From an uncultured Lachnospiraceae bacterium (lineage in GTDB: Bacteria > Bacillota > Clostridia > Lachnospirales > Lachnospiraceae), in the NCBI GenBank assembly GCA_902800325.1, contig CADCDW010000001.1, positions 16,312-80,311 of the forward strand: a stretch of 64,000 nucleotides of DNA. The letters are read 5' to 3'. The position numbers were made by a program, and so were the translations under genes. Numbering within the stretch: the first letter of the stretch is position 1; each line of letters begins with the position of its first letter. Under the pieces are notes generated by a model. It was not told the origin of the DNA, ran no database searches, and saw only the letters and a list, made by a program, of their open reading frames with translations. Positions 1-9,842 of this stretch are shown in pieces.

Positions 1-2157
1 ATCGGTAATGTCAACCGATGCATCAGGTACCGGCTTATCGGTAGTTTCATCTTTCACGGTTATTTCAAGATTACCTGTATTTTTGTTATTGATTTTAGCA
101 GTATGTTCTGCAATAGCTCCCTTTGTAACGGTAAGAGTTTCTGTTTCTCCAACAGTTACCTTCTTTCCTTCCGGCACCTTTGTGACAACAACATCATACT
201 TACCGGTATCTATAGGGTTTACGGATATGACACCATTTGCATCTGTCGTATAGTCTGAATAATCACCTGTTTCCTTATTGGTAACCCTTACAACAGCATC
301 CTTAACCGGATTTCCTGTGGTTTCTTCCAGTACAGTTACCTTAAGACCGCCTGTTGTGGTAACTTCTGCTTCATGAGTTACTGTCTTACCCTCCTCAACC
401 TTAACGGTTGCTGTTTCGCCTGTTGTAACTCTATAGTTTGCAGGCACCTCTGTCACCACAATACTATGATTGCCTATAGGTGAATTCTCAATTGTAATCT
501 TACCATTTGCATCAGTTGTATATTCTTCAATCTTGCCACTTGGATCCGTTACCTTAACCTTAGCTCCGTGAACAAGCTCCTTTGTATCCTCATCTCTTAT
601 TGTAATCTCAAGATTTCCTACATTAACCTCATTATAAAATCTACCAAATGTAAGTTCAGGAGGCGAAACCGATTCATTAGTATGTGTAGTAATCGAATTA
701 CCAGCCTGCTTATCTGCAGCTGTTGCATACTTACTTGATGAGTACTTATAAGAGTAATTACCACTTGCATCAACAGATACAGTTATTTTAAAATCAATCT
801 CACCATCTGCAATTTGTATATAATCCTTTGTAGTTCCGGCTTTTTCTTTTATAACAAAGTAATAGTCTCCTGCTCCATCAAATGTATATACAGGGAAAGA
901 AACTTTTGAATTAGCATCATTTGCAACTGTTGCATAAGGAGTACCTGTTACATCATAGTTGCTGTTACTCTCGTAAATTTCAAATGTATACTCATCCTCA
1001 TCTGCACTTATTGTACCAACCTCATTTGCTTCTGCTTCGGCAGATGTTAACTTCTTTGTAAAAGCCTTTCTAACACCAAAAGATAACTGGTTATTAGCTG
1101 CTGTACTTCTGTCATGATATATATAGTGGAACTCACCATTTACATTAATTGTTCCACCTGTAGCAATCCATCCGGCAGATGTCTTCTGATTAATAACTGC
1201 GGTTGTCTGAGGTATGATAAATAATCCTGCAGTTGTATCAAGGCTTACATTTGTTGCATTTGGCATATTCCAAACAATCTTTTGACATATACTCTTATCA
1301 ACAGATTTGTTATGATCTGACTCTTCTCCGCCAAACGTCTGCTCAGTTGTAATACCGTTAACATTATACTTGTTCATGGAAATATCAGTACCTTCCAGAT
1401 TAAATACTATAACAGTACTATCATCTTTTTTTATCTTTAAACCTTCACTTGCATTTAAAGAGGTTTGTATCGCATGACCATCAGGAACATTGATATAAAC
1501 CGTCTTTCCTTCATATCCTTTTCCTGTAAGATCAATGGTATAATTACCTGCCGAACCACTTCCGATATCATCAATATTTAAACCTGTTTTAGCCTTTAAC
1601 TCATCAGACTTAGCTTTTATCTCTGTCTGCATAGTATTTACACTGGCTTCTATTTCAGCTTGAAAACGTTCAATCAGAACAATATCCGCATTAACATGTC
1701 CAGGGTCAACAGCTTTTGTTTTTGCCTTAGCATACACATCCGCAGTGGTCTCAAGATAGTATGTCATGCTTGAAGCACCCTGATATATTTTTGAACCAAA
1801 ATCAAGAGGATATGTATTGCTGTTCTCAGACAAATCCAACGATGCTATAGAAATCCATACAGGATCGGCACCACATAAATCAATTTCATTTGCTCCCTTT
1901 GGTTTTAAAATCTTGGTTGCTATGGTAGTTTCCATATGGCTGTCCTGATTTATACGTGCTGCCAAAAGTCCATAGTTGGCTGCTCGGCCTAAAATAGTAC
2001 TAAAATTCACCTGACTTGCAGCATCAATATTTGGTTCTGCTGCCTTGACTGCCTCCATACTTCTTTGGGTTCCACCGATGCTAAGCATTCCGACCACCAT
2101 CAAGGCTGCTGTTACAACAGAAAGAACTCTTTTCAAAATCCTTTTTGATTTCCTCAT
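1..2157 (-). CDS. Cna-B-type surface adhesin, N-terminal 719 codons (C-terminus outside window)
   Basis: The reading frame stays open from an ATG at 2157 to the window edge, so the protein is cut off. Residues 1-40 form a basic signal peptide. The next part reads like a choice-of-anchor-A/adhesin head (GWIATGGTINVNGEFHYIY near residue 330). Residues about 350-490 resemble a pilin isopeptide-linkage domain (YTFDGAGDYYFVIKEKAG). From about residue 505 come two full and one partial Cna-B-like repeat, each starting GNLEIT or GGLKVT and containing TTDANG. The family is cell-surface attached; the expected LPXTG or other anchor would lie beyond base 1. The promoter candidate is at 2247-2275. It is transcribed away from the purine permease and separated from it by a long palindrome. 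Adhesin class is fairly sure; ligand unknown. Confidence 0.85.
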   Translation of the reverse strand, partial: MRKSKRILKRVLSVVTAALMVVGMLSIGGTQRSMEAVKAAEPNIDAASQVNFSTILGRAANYGLLAARINQDSHMETTIATKILKPKGANEIDLCGADPVWISIASLDLSENSNTYPLDFGSKIYQGASSMTYYLETTADVYAKAKTKAVDPGHVNADIVLIERFQAEIEASVNTMQTEIKAKSDELKAKTGLNIDDIGSGSAGNYTIDLTGKGYEGKTVYINVPDGHAIQTSLNASEGLKIKKDDSTVIVFNLEGTDISMNKYNVNGITTEQTFGGEESDHNKSVDKSICQKIVWNMPNATNVSLDTTAGLFIIPQTTAVINQKTSAGWIATGGTINVNGEFHYIYHDRSTAANNQLSFGVRKAFTKKLTSAEAEANEVGTISADEDEYTFEIYESNSNYDVTGTPYATVANDANSKVSFPVYTFDGAGDYYFVIKEKAGTTKDYIQIADGEIDFKITVSVDASGNYSYKYSSSKYATAADKQAGNSITTHTNESVSPPELTFGRFYNEVNVGNLEITIRDEDTKELVHGAKVKVTDPSGKIEEYTTDANGKITIENSPIGNHSIVVTEVPANYRVTTGETATVKVEEGKTVTHEAEVTTTGGLKVTVLEETTGNPVKDAVVRVTNKETGDYSDYTTDANGVISVNPIDTGKYDVVVTKVPEGKKVTVGETETLTVTKGAIAEHTAKINNKNTGNLEITVKDETTDKPVPDASVDITD

Positions 2158-2246
2158 GTAATTTCCTCCCCTTTTTATGATTATTAAGTAACACAAAACA
2201 AAGAACTAAAATATAAAATCAGTGAACACGCTAATATATCTATAAT

Positions 2247-2275
2247 AGAATAGCACGTGAAACCTCATAATACAA
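2247..2275 (-). promoter_or_regulatory. Candidate sigma-A promoter for the Cna-B adhesin
   Basis: On the minus strand TTGTAT (2270-2275) and TATTCT (2247-2252) are separated by 17 bases, about 90 bases upstream of the adhesin start. The -35 is imperfect. Pattern match only. Confidence 0.4.
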
Positions 2276-2462
2276 GCATTTCTGCGACTTATACAGCAAT
2301 TTCATCAAAATAAACAAGCAAATTTGTGCAAAATACACTATAAACATTTTTTATTTTTCTACGACTATAATATAATCAAAATAAGATTTACATATCCACA
2401 TACTAAACACGATACCACATCAAACACAACTCCACATATACAGGCTGCTATAAGGAAAAATA

Positions 2463-2648
2463 AATAAGCAGGTGGATAGAGAACATTTAACCCGATTTGT
2501 TTCAAATCAACAACTCAAATTCGAAATAGGTGCGTTAAAAAAATCGAACTGTTTGAGCGTAGCGAGTTTTCGATTTTTAGCACCTATAAAGAATTTGAGT
2601 GCCTTGATTTAACAAATCGATGGTTAGTTCTCTATCCACCTGCTTATT
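2463..2648. terminator. 186-bp imperfect palindrome downstream of the purine permease
   Basis: The first 22 bases (2463-2484) are the exact reverse complement of the last 22 (2627-2648), and the arms keep pairing imperfectly to a loop around 2548-2566 containing TGAGCGTAGCGAG. It starts 31 bases after the permease stop, so it can act as a terminator, but it is much longer than a normal intrinsic terminator. The loop motif resembles that of the palindrome at 15179-15277. In the rest of the 521-base gap (2158-2678) I see only the adhesin promoter candidate. Confidence 0.7.
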
Positions 2649-2678
2649 ATTTTCCTTCAATAGCAGCCGTAGTTTAAC

Positions 2679-4142
2679 CTACATTGTTACAAATATGAAC
2701 TTACATACGAAAAGTGCTGCTATAACCGTAACTACAATATCTTTCTTTGTAAACATACCACTAAAGAGTGTGATAATTACATATGCGATTGCACCAAGTC
2801 CGATACCGTTTGATATTGAGTAAGTAAGCGGCATCATAATAAGTGCAAGGAAAGCAGGAACTGCTGAACGCATATCATCCATATCAACATTTGCAAAGTT
2901 CTTAGCCATAAGAACACCTACAAATATAAGTGCAGGAGCTGTTGCACAGCTTGGAATAATGCTTGCAAGAGGGCTTAAGAATAAGCATACTACAAAGCAA
3001 AGTGCTGTAATTACACTTGTAAGTCCTGTTCTACCTCCGGCACCTACACCTGAAGCAGACTCAACAAAGGTTGTACAGGTTGAAGTACCAAGTAAAGCAC
3101 CGGATACTGTACCAATTGAGTCACACATCATAGACTGGTTAAGTCTTATAGGATCACCGTTTTCATCAAGCATGCCTGCTGATGCTGCCGTACCGTAGAT
3201 TGTTCCTACAGTATCAAACATATCTACAAGGCAGAATGCTATAATGAGTACGATAGCTGCAAATACACCGCCTATAAACTCCCCGTTAAAGGCTGCATCC
3301 CATGCTTCTCCCTTAAATACACCAAATAAACCTATATCCTTAAAGTCTCTGAATGACTGTCCTATCTGACTTGTATCAAATGAAGGAAGCTCCCACATCA
3401 TCACATAGTAAAGAACAGTTGAAATCAAAATACCGATGATAACATTTGCCTTTATATTATATTTTGCAAGTATTGCAATGATAAATACACCTAAAAGCGC
3501 TACTATTACAGGAACTATCTCATGCCATACGTCAAGTGAGGTTACATCTCCGCCTATGGACTTGATTCTTCCGTGAATATCAAAGAACTGTACAAAGGTG
3601 TATGGATTGCTTTCGATAATGCCGGCATTTTTAAGACCTATCATAGCTATAAATAAGCCGATACCTGCAGGAATTGCTTTCTTAAGGCACTCAGGAAGTG
3701 CTGTTGCTATATATTTTCTTAATCCTGTTACTGAAAGTACAAGGAACACAAGACCTGATACAAATACTATAACGAGACCTGCCTGATAACCTGTAACTAC
3801 ATCCTCTCCACCGAAAAATGCACCGGCAACAAAGGTTGTACAGAAAAATGAGTTAAGACCCATTCCACAAGCCTGTGCAAAAGGCATCCTTGCATAAAAT
3901 GCCATAAGCAATGTACCTATAATTGCTACAAGAATCGATGCAATATATACCGAATTCCATATCTTGCCCATAGTCACAGGTTCTGCACCTGCTGCAACGA
4001 GCCATCCGTTTGCTCCCTCTGCCGCAACCTGATTAGGATTTACAAAAACTATATAAGCCATTGCAAAAAAGGTTGTAAGTCCGGCAAAGATTTCGGTACG
4101 TACTGTCGAACCGTTTTCTTTGATTTTAAAGAACTTTTCCAC
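2679..4142 (-). CDS. NCS2-family purine permease (AzgA/PbuG type)
   Basis: A 487-residue polytopic membrane protein of the AzgA/PbuG branch of NCS2 transporters, which import hypoxanthine, guanine or adenine by proton symport. The start MEKFFKIKENGSTVRTEI and the motif YARMPFAQACGMGLNSFF are characteristic, as is GTSTCTTFVESASGVGAGGR in the middle, the conserved substrate-site region. Length is normal for the family and there is no break. A TAAGGAGGATTT ribosome site precedes the ATG. It follows ppk1 on the same strand with a 126-base gap that holds its own promoter candidate. I looked for a purine riboswitch in that gap and found none. Exact base specificity cannot be read from sequence. Confidence 0.93.
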   Translation of the reverse strand: MEKFFKIKENGSTVRTEIFAGLTTFFAMAYIVFVNPNQVAAEGANGWLVAAGAEPVTMGKIWNSVYIASILVAIIGTLLMAFYARMPFAQACGMGLNSFFCTTFVAGAFFGGEDVVTGYQAGLVIVFVSGLVFLVLSVTGLRKYIATALPECLKKAIPAGIGLFIAMIGLKNAGIIESNPYTFVQFFDIHGRIKSIGGDVTSLDVWHEIVPVIVALLGVFIIAILAKYNIKANVIIGILISTVLYYVMMWELPSFDTSQIGQSFRDFKDIGLFGVFKGEAWDAAFNGEFIGGVFAAIVLIIAFCLVDMFDTVGTIYGTAASAGMLDENGDPIRLNQSMMCDSIGTVSGALLGTSTCTTFVESASGVGAGGRTGLTSVITALCFVVCLFLSPLASIIPSCATAPALIFVGVLMAKNFANVDMDDMRSAVPAFLALIMMPLTYSISNGIGLGAIAYVIITLFSGMFTKKDIVVTVIAALFVCKFIFVTM

Positions 4143-4219
4143 TTTTTAAATCCTCCTTAGTGATGTGTTAATTAATTTTTTTCTTTTTAGATTTAATTAT
4201 CTTTTTAATCCGCCTTACC

Positions 4220-4249
4220 TTTATACCAAGACATATGATTATTTGTCAA
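4220..4249 (-). promoter_or_regulatory. Candidate sigma-A promoter of the purine permease
   Basis: TTGACA (4244-4249) and TATAAA (4220-4225) on the minus strand with an 18-base spacer, about 80 bases before the permease start. It suggests the permease can be transcribed independently of ppk1. Confidence 0.6.
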
Positions 4250-4268
4250 GGTTAAATAATGCGTTTGA

Positions 4269-6389
4269 TCAATCTACTTTCGTCTTAGGTGTAAATACTC
4301 TTGATTCTTTTTCCTTCTTTTCGTTCTTCGAATTATTTACTGCCTGTTTGCAGAAGAAAAGCTGGGCTTCAAGCTTATCCCTTCCTCTTAGATCCTGTTT
4401 TTCATAGGTTCCGTCAGGAAGCATTACATGTGCCTTTAATGTATCTGCAAGCTGTATATTTAATATCTCTATAACATCCTTTTTAAGATCCGCATCCTCA
4501 ACAGGGAAGGTTATCTCAACTCTCTTATCGAGGTTTCTTGGCATCCAGTCTGCACTTCCCATATATACATCCTCAAAACCATCGTTGTAGAAGTAGAATA
4601 TTCTCGCATGCTCGAGGAAGTTTCCGACTATAGACCTTACGGTTATATTTTCACTTAAATCCTTAACTCCTGCCTTAAGACAGCAGATACCTCTTACTAT
4701 CAAATCAATCTTTACACCGGCACAGGATGCTTCATAAAGATTTTTAATGATAACAGGATCGCAAAGGGAATTCATCTTGGCAACAATTCGTGCCTCCTTG
4801 CCCTGCCTTGCATTTTCTATCTCCCGGCCGATAAGACTTACAAATTTCTTCTTCATCCAGATAGGAGCAACAATAAGCTTGTTCCAGGTTGGTGGTTCGG
4901 AATAACCGGAAAGCATGTTAAATACAGCGGTAGCATCCTCACCTATGGAATCCGATGCAGTAAACATACCTGTATCGGTATATATCTTTGCTGTTATATC
5001 ATTGTAGTTACCGGTTCCAAGATGGACATATCTTTTTATTCCTTCCTCCTCACGTCTTACAACAAGTGCAATCTTAGAGTGAGTCTTTAAACCGACAAGT
5101 CCGTATATAACGTGACAACCGGCTTTCTCAAGCTTCTTTGCCCAAACGATATTATTTTCCTCATCAAATCTTGCCTTAAGCTCAACCAAAACGGTAACCT
5201 GCTTACCGTTTTCCGCCGCCTGTGCAAGAGCGGCAACTATCGGAGAATTACCGCTTACACGGTAAAGTGTCTGCTTTATGGCTAGAACATCCGGATCCAC
5301 AGCCGCTTGTCTTATAAAATCAACAACCGGTGTAAATTCATAATACGGATGATGTAAAAGTATATCCTTTCTCTTAATCTGATCAAACAGATTTTCATCA
5401 TTGTTGATTCCCGGTACAGGCTGAGGTATGTATTTTTTGTACTTAAGATGGTCGAAACCATCAAGTCCGCTAACCTTCATAAGAAATGTAAGGTCAAGCG
5501 GTCCGTTTATGGAATATACATACTCGCTTTCTACCTGAAGCTGCTTCTTTAACTCTTTAAGCAGTCTCTTATCCATATCAGCTGCAACCTCAAGCTTTAT
5601 AACCTCGCCCCAGGCACGCTTCTTAATCTGCTTTTCTATTTCTTTAAGAAGATCAGCAGCATCATCCTCATCTATGGCAAGATCCGCATTTCTCATTACT
5701 CTGTAAGGATGAGCACAGACTATCTCGTAATTAAGAAATAGTTTGTCCAGATTTTTCTCAATTATTTCCTCAAGAAGAATAATCTCTCTTGCCTCTCCCT
5801 CCTTAGGAAGCTCAATTACACGCGGCAAAACCGACGGAACCTGAACTGTTGCTATATCAACTACATCCTTTTTCTTGTCGTGTATAAGCGCACCTATATT
5901 TAAGGTTTTATTTCTGATAAGAGGAAACGGTCTTGATGAATCAACCGCCATAGGCGTAAGAACCGGATAAACATCCTTTTCAAAATATTTATCAACATAC
6001 TTTGCCTGCTTTTCAGTCAAATCCTCATATCGCTTTACGAACTTAAGTCCTTCTGTCTCAAGAGCCGGTTCAAGAGAACGGTTAAGAGTCTGATACTGTG
6101 ACTTCATCATTTCCTTAGTCTCAGGAATTATCTTTTCAAGCTGTTCCTTAGGAGTAAGACCTGCTATATCTTTTTTTCTTACATCTGCACTCACAAGGTC
6201 AATCAAAGATGCAACCCTGATCATGAAAAACTCATCCAAATTTGATGCCGTAATTGATAAAAATTTTATACGTTCAAACAAAGGAATAGTTTTATCCTTG
6301 GCCTCATTTAATATACGATAGTTAAATAACAGCCAGGATAATTCTCTGTTATAATAATACTCCGGTTTATCAAAGTTTCTCTTATCCAT
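4269..6389 (-). CDS. ppk1: Polyphosphate kinase 1
   Basis: Catalyses reversible transfer of the ATP gamma-phosphate to polyphosphate. The roughly 706-residue protein has the family layout: N-terminal helical domain (YYNRELSWLLFNYRIL), a middle domain, and two phospholipase-D-like C-terminal domains. Visible signatures are VTVLVELKARFDEENNI, GLKTHSKIALVVRRE with the expected phospho-accepting His, and HLGTGNYN. The start is placed at MDKRNF because AAAGGA lies 8 bases upstream of that ATG; a longer in-frame start at 6407 has no ribosome site. The upstream neighbour encodes a Ppx/GppA phosphatase, so synthesis and breakdown of polyphosphate are encoded together. Confidence 0.97.
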   Translation of the reverse strand: MDKRNFDKPEYYYNRELSWLLFNYRILNEAKDKTIPLFERIKFLSITASNLDEFFMIRVASLIDLVSADVRKKDIAGLTPKEQLEKIIPETKEMMKSQYQTLNRSLEPALETEGLKFVKRYEDLTEKQAKYVDKYFEKDVYPVLTPMAVDSSRPFPLIRNKTLNIGALIHDKKKDVVDIATVQVPSVLPRVIELPKEGEAREIILLEEIIEKNLDKLFLNYEIVCAHPYRVMRNADLAIDEDDAADLLKEIEKQIKKRAWGEVIKLEVAADMDKRLLKELKKQLQVESEYVYSINGPLDLTFLMKVSGLDGFDHLKYKKYIPQPVPGINNDENLFDQIKRKDILLHHPYYEFTPVVDFIRQAAVDPDVLAIKQTLYRVSGNSPIVAALAQAAENGKQVTVLVELKARFDEENNIVWAKKLEKAGCHVIYGLVGLKTHSKIALVVRREEEGIKRYVHLGTGNYNDITAKIYTDTGMFTASDSIGEDATAVFNMLSGYSEPPTWNKLIVAPIWMKKKFVSLIGREIENARQGKEARIVAKMNSLCDPVIIKNLYEASCAGVKIDLIVRGICCLKAGVKDLSENITVRSIVGNFLEHARIFYFYNDGFEDVYMGSADWMPRNLDKRVEITFPVEDADLKKDVIEILNIQLADTLKAHVMLPDGTYEKQDLRGRDKLEAQLFFCKQAVNNSKNEKKEKESRVFTPKTKVD

Positions 6390-6478
6390 AATCCGCATTC
6401 CTTTCATTAAAAATTCAAAAAATTATAAATGATATATCTTTCATATACCAATCATAAAAATATTACTTTTTAACTTAC

Positions 6479-6517
6479 ATATTTCTTTCTTATATATTTC
6501 TTTCTTATATATTTCTT
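6479..6517. repeat. 15-bp tandem repeat (about 2.6 copies) spanning the ppx stop
   Basis: The unit atatttctttcttat occurs at 6479-6493 and 6494-6508, then a partial third copy. The array runs through the stop codon region of ppx (6505-6507) into the ppx/ppk1 spacer. No function is evident; it looks like slippage-type expansion. Confidence 0.7.
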
Positions 6518-8040
6518 CTAAATCTGAGCACCGGTCTTATGCCATATACCTGCTCAAAGAAATCTGCTCTTGATTCAAAAAGTCCCGCTTCAAGAGATAT
6601 ATCATCATAGGTAACCGCTGATATTATAAGCTTATCATCCTTAAGCGTTATATTGGCATCCTCGATTTTTTGAAGATGACTCTTATCAAGTATATTTGCA
6701 ATTCTAAGTATAGCAACAAGCTTTGCTATGGTTATGTAATTGCAGCTTCCGAGTTCCGCCTGGATTTTCTCTCTCGACGGAAGATATAAAATATTGTACT
6801 TGACAATGTTGGCAATCTCCATTCTTTCCTTATGCGAAAGACCTATTATCTCTGTGTTTGCCACTATGTAATATGAATTAATGGCACCATTATTCATGCT
6901 TATGTAATTACCGCAGTCATGAAGTATAGCTGCTATCTGAAGCTGAAGTCTCTCCAGCTTACCCATACCATGTATCTTCTTAACACTGTCAAATATCTTG
7001 AGTGCAAGCTCTGAAACTGCGTCAAGATGTGATTGATTACATCTGTATCTCTTGCTGATATTGGTTGCAGATGCCACTATATCCTCACTGAAGTCATGTG
7101 AAAATGCAACCCTGCTGCCCTCATCGATATACGACGCTGCAATACCGTCACAAAATGAAAGATTAGGTGCATATATATCCTCTGCCTTACAGTTATTAAG
7201 GAGCGATTTATATATGAGTATAGTCGGAAGTATAAGCGTTGCTCTCTCATACGGTATGCCATACTTTTCAGTAAGCTCTTGAGGAGAGAGCTTGACCGCC
7301 CTGCTATAAACTCTGTCAAACTGTTCCTTGCTTATTCTTTCCGAAGTATCGATTTCAGGTAATACCTTCTTTAAAACCTTTATAACCTCACCCACGGCAA
7401 TTATATTTTTTATCTCCTTGTCATTGAGATAGATATTTCTAAATGTAACTATATCGCTCTCGACGAAGTCTGCGATAACCTGATCCATCTTTCCCGACTT
7501 GCTTCCAATCATGGAAAGATAATCTCTGATTCTTAATGCACCTATTGGGATATTTTCAGTTACGATAAGATTGTTTTTATCGAAAAGGGAAATCTGAACA
7601 CTTCCTGCACCAACATCTATAAATGCTGTATTTTTGCTTGCCACCTGATGAAAGTTTTCATACTTTGCAACAAGTCCCTTAAAATTCATATACCTTTGTT
7701 CGGAGTTACTTAAGATTCTGACATCTATATCCGTCTCACGCTTGATTGCATCTATTATTAACTCTGAATTTTCTGCCTCTCTAACGGCAGAAGTTGCATA
7801 GGCTCTATAGTCTGCAACCTGATACTCCTTCATCTTTCTTTTGAAATCGCTCAAGGTCTCGCAAACCAACTTAATGGATTCTATACTGAGACTTCCGTCA
7901 CTGTAGGTATCCTTACCGAGTTCTATTATTCTGCTAATCCCATCAATTTTTTTAAATGATTTCTTTCCGTTTATCTCATAGATATCAAGAGATAAATCAC
8001 TTGAACCTACGTAAATTGCCGCGAAGGTTTTTACTGCCAT
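6505..8040 (-). CDS. ppx: Ppx/GppA-family exopolyphosphatase with C-terminal HD-like domain
   Basis: A 511-residue protein expected to hydrolyse polyphosphate or pppGpp. The N-terminal half is an actin-like ASKHA fold, with AAIYVGSSDLSLDIYEI (phosphate-1 loop), TSAVREAENSE and AFIDVGAGSVQISLFD (phosphate-2 loop). The C-terminal half carries an HD-type helical region (ILHDCGNYISMNNGAINSYY). In the canonical P-loop the residues after G are often SNS; here they read GSSD, a small change. It lies upstream of ppk1 on the same strand with a 115-base gap. Family is sure; polyphosphate as substrate is inferred from the ppk1 neighbour. Confidence 0.9.
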   Translation of the reverse strand: MAVKTFAAIYVGSSDLSLDIYEINGKKSFKKIDGISRIIELGKDTYSDGSLSIESIKLVCETLSDFKRKMKEYQVADYRAYATSAVREAENSELIIDAIKRETDIDVRILSNSEQRYMNFKGLVAKYENFHQVASKNTAFIDVGAGSVQISLFDKNNLIVTENIPIGALRIRDYLSMIGSKSGKMDQVIADFVESDIVTFRNIYLNDKEIKNIIAVGEVIKVLKKVLPEIDTSERISKEQFDRVYSRAVKLSPQELTEKYGIPYERATLILPTILIYKSLLNNCKAEDIYAPNLSFCDGIAASYIDEGSRVAFSHDFSEDIVASATNISKRYRCNQSHLDAVSELALKIFDSVKKIHGMGKLERLQLQIAAILHDCGNYISMNNGAINSYYIVANTEIIGLSHKERMEIANIVKYNILYLPSREKIQAELGSCNYITIAKLVAILRIANILDKSHLQKIEDANITLKDDKLIISAVTYDDISLEAGLFESRADFFEQVYGIRPVLRFRRNI

Positions 8041-8116
8041 ACCTTTTCCTCCTTATCCAAGTCAACACATTATATATTGTTTTTTCTACCTGATTATAAA
8101 TCAGGTCAGATATATT

Positions 8117-8944
8117 TTATTCTTTATTCTTTTCCTTTAAAATATCAAAAAGCTCGATTACCCTCTTATTATAAACCGGATGATATGCAAATGGTGCAAT
8201 CTCACAAAGTGGTTCCAATACAAACTGCCTGTTGGTCATATCCGCATGGGGAATCTTTAGATTTTCCTCCATGATAATATCCTTATTGTAAAGAAGGATA
8301 TCTATATCAAGAGTTCTCGGTCCCCAGTGAACCAAACGCTTTCTTCCTGCACTTTGCTCTATATCGTTTATAACTGACAAAAGCTCCGTTGGTGAGTACA
8401 GCGTTTCTATCTCCAGACAGGCATTTAAAAAGTTTTCCTGTTCCACATCTCCGTAAGGTTCGGTTTCTATGTACGAGGAAATCTTATTGACTCTTATATA
8501 CTCATCTTTATTAAGCTGGTCTACCGCATAGTCAAGGTAGCCCTCCTTATCTCCTATGTTAGAACCAATACTTAGATATGCTATATTTTTCTTTCTTTCT
8601 ATATCAACATACACTGTATCAAAGCTCATACTGATAGGTGCCTCAGGCTTACTTATGACTATCCGCACACTTTTTATTTTATCATATTTTATAAGAATTG
8701 TGTTCGCAATATTTTCAGCGGCAGCTTCTATAAGATTATACTTTTCTTCAAGCATAACCTCACTTATCAAATCACAAACCTCTGCATAATTTACTGTTTG
8801 CTCAAGTGCATCGGTCATTCCTGCATCTCTTAAATCAAGTGCAAGTTCAGCAGTTATAATAAAGGTCTGACCTTTCTTTTTTTCTTCTTCAAATACGCCA
8901 TGATAAGCAAAAACTTCCAAATCCTTTATAACTATTTTATCCAA
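8117..8944 (-). CDS. folBK: Bifunctional dihydroneopterin aldolase / HPPK (FolB-FolK fusion)
   Basis: Two consecutive folate enzymes in one chain. Residues about 1-115 are dihydroneopterin aldolase (KIVIKDLEVFAYHGVFEEE, VNYAEVCDLI). Residues about 120-275 are 6-hydroxymethyl-dihydropterin pyrophosphokinase (AYLSIGSNIGDKEGYLDYA, then WGPRTLDIDILLY). The start is probably the TTG at 8944: AAGGAG sits 7 bases upstream, and this start overlaps the folP stop by 8 bases, which suggests translational coupling. The in-frame ATG at 8968 lacks a ribosome site. Fusions of this kind are known in Firmicutes. Confidence 0.94.
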   Translation of the reverse strand: MDKIVIKDLEVFAYHGVFEEEKKKGQTFIITAELALDLRDAGMTDALEQTVNYAEVCDLISEVMLEEKYNLIEAAAENIANTILIKYDKIKSVRIVISKPEAPISMSFDTVYVDIERKKNIAYLSIGSNIGDKEGYLDYAVDQLNKDEYIRVNKISSYIETEPYGDVEQENFLNACLEIETLYSPTELLSVINDIEQSAGRKRLVHWGPRTLDIDILLYNKDIIMEENLKIPHADMTNRQFVLEPLCEIAPFAYHPVYNKRVIELFDILKEKNKE

Positions 8945-9755
8945 AGCTTTTCTCCTTACAGATTTCATAAGTCATCTTTAACGCCCTATAATTTGCTTTA
9001 ACATCATGCACCCTGAAAAATGTACAGCCTTTCATAAGTCCGATAACCGAGGTTGCCATAGTACCCTCCTCGCGTTCTTCTACGGGTAGATTAAGCGTGT
9101 TTCCGATCATGGATTTTCTTGAGGTACCCAGTAAAACCGGATAACCCATCTCCACGATACGATCAAGGTTATTCATAACAATCAGATTTTCTTCAGTAGT
9201 CTTTGCAAATCCGATGCCCGGATCGAGCATAATCTTATCTTCAGAAATGCCTGCATTTTTTGCGATATTAAGCATATTATTTAAATCTGAAATTATATCC
9301 TCTATAAGACTGCTGTATACAGCATCTTTTCTATTGTGCATAAGGCACACGGAAGCATTATGTCTTGCTATGGTTTCTGCCATCATATCATCATAGGTCA
9401 TGCCCCATATATCATTTACCAACTCCGCACCTGCAAGAAGCGCCGCCTCTGCCACCTCATGCTTGTAGGTATCTATAGACACAGGAATATTGAAATTTTC
9501 TTTGATTGCCTCTATCACAAAGCAGGTTCTTTCTATCTCTTCCTGCACCGAAATCCGAGTGTGTCCCGGTCTTGTGGATTCACCGCCTACATCTATTATA
9601 TCCGCACCTTCATCTATCATTTTTTTTGTATGCTTTATAGCCTTATCTATATCGGTATAGCTTCCGCCATCCGAAAATGAATCGGGAGTAACATTGAGAA
9701 TTCCCATGATATATGGTCTTTTATTATTTTCAAAATATCTTTGTCCGATTATCAT
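8937..9755 (-). CDS. folP: Dihydropteroate synthase
   Basis: A 272-residue TIM-barrel enzyme that joins dihydropterin pyrophosphate to p-aminobenzoate; the sulfonamide target. Both family signatures are visible: GILNVTPDSFSDGG near residue 18 and GADIIDVGGESTRPG near residue 50, followed by the MLDPGIGFAKT pterin-site segment. Length is standard. Its end overlaps the folBK start, and an HD protein and folC lie upstream, giving a compact folate cluster. No folE (GTP cyclohydrolase) is in the window. Confidence 0.97.
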   Translation of the reverse strand: MIIGQRYFENNKRPYIMGILNVTPDSFSDGGSYTDIDKAIKHTKKMIDEGADIIDVGGESTRPGHTRISVQEEIERTCFVIEAIKENFNIPVSIDTYKHEVAEAALLAGAELVNDIWGMTYDDMMAETIARHNASVCLMHNRKDAVYSSLIEDIISDLNNMLNIAKNAGISEDKIMLDPGIGFAKTTEENLIVMNNLDRIVEMGYPVLLGTSRKSMIGNTLNLPVEEREEGTMATSVIGLMKGCTFFRVHDVKANYRALKMTYEICKEKSFG

Positions 9756-9842
9756 ATTACTATTTATCCTCCATTTTGCTACTTTGTTGTAAATGACTAA
9801 ACCTATTTTTTATATATTCGCATAATCAATAATGTTATTATA

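Noticed and set aside
4143-4268. Purine riboswitch upstream of the NCS2 permease
   Set aside because: The gap is too AT-rich and lacks the conserved loop and junction sequences of the purine aptamer.
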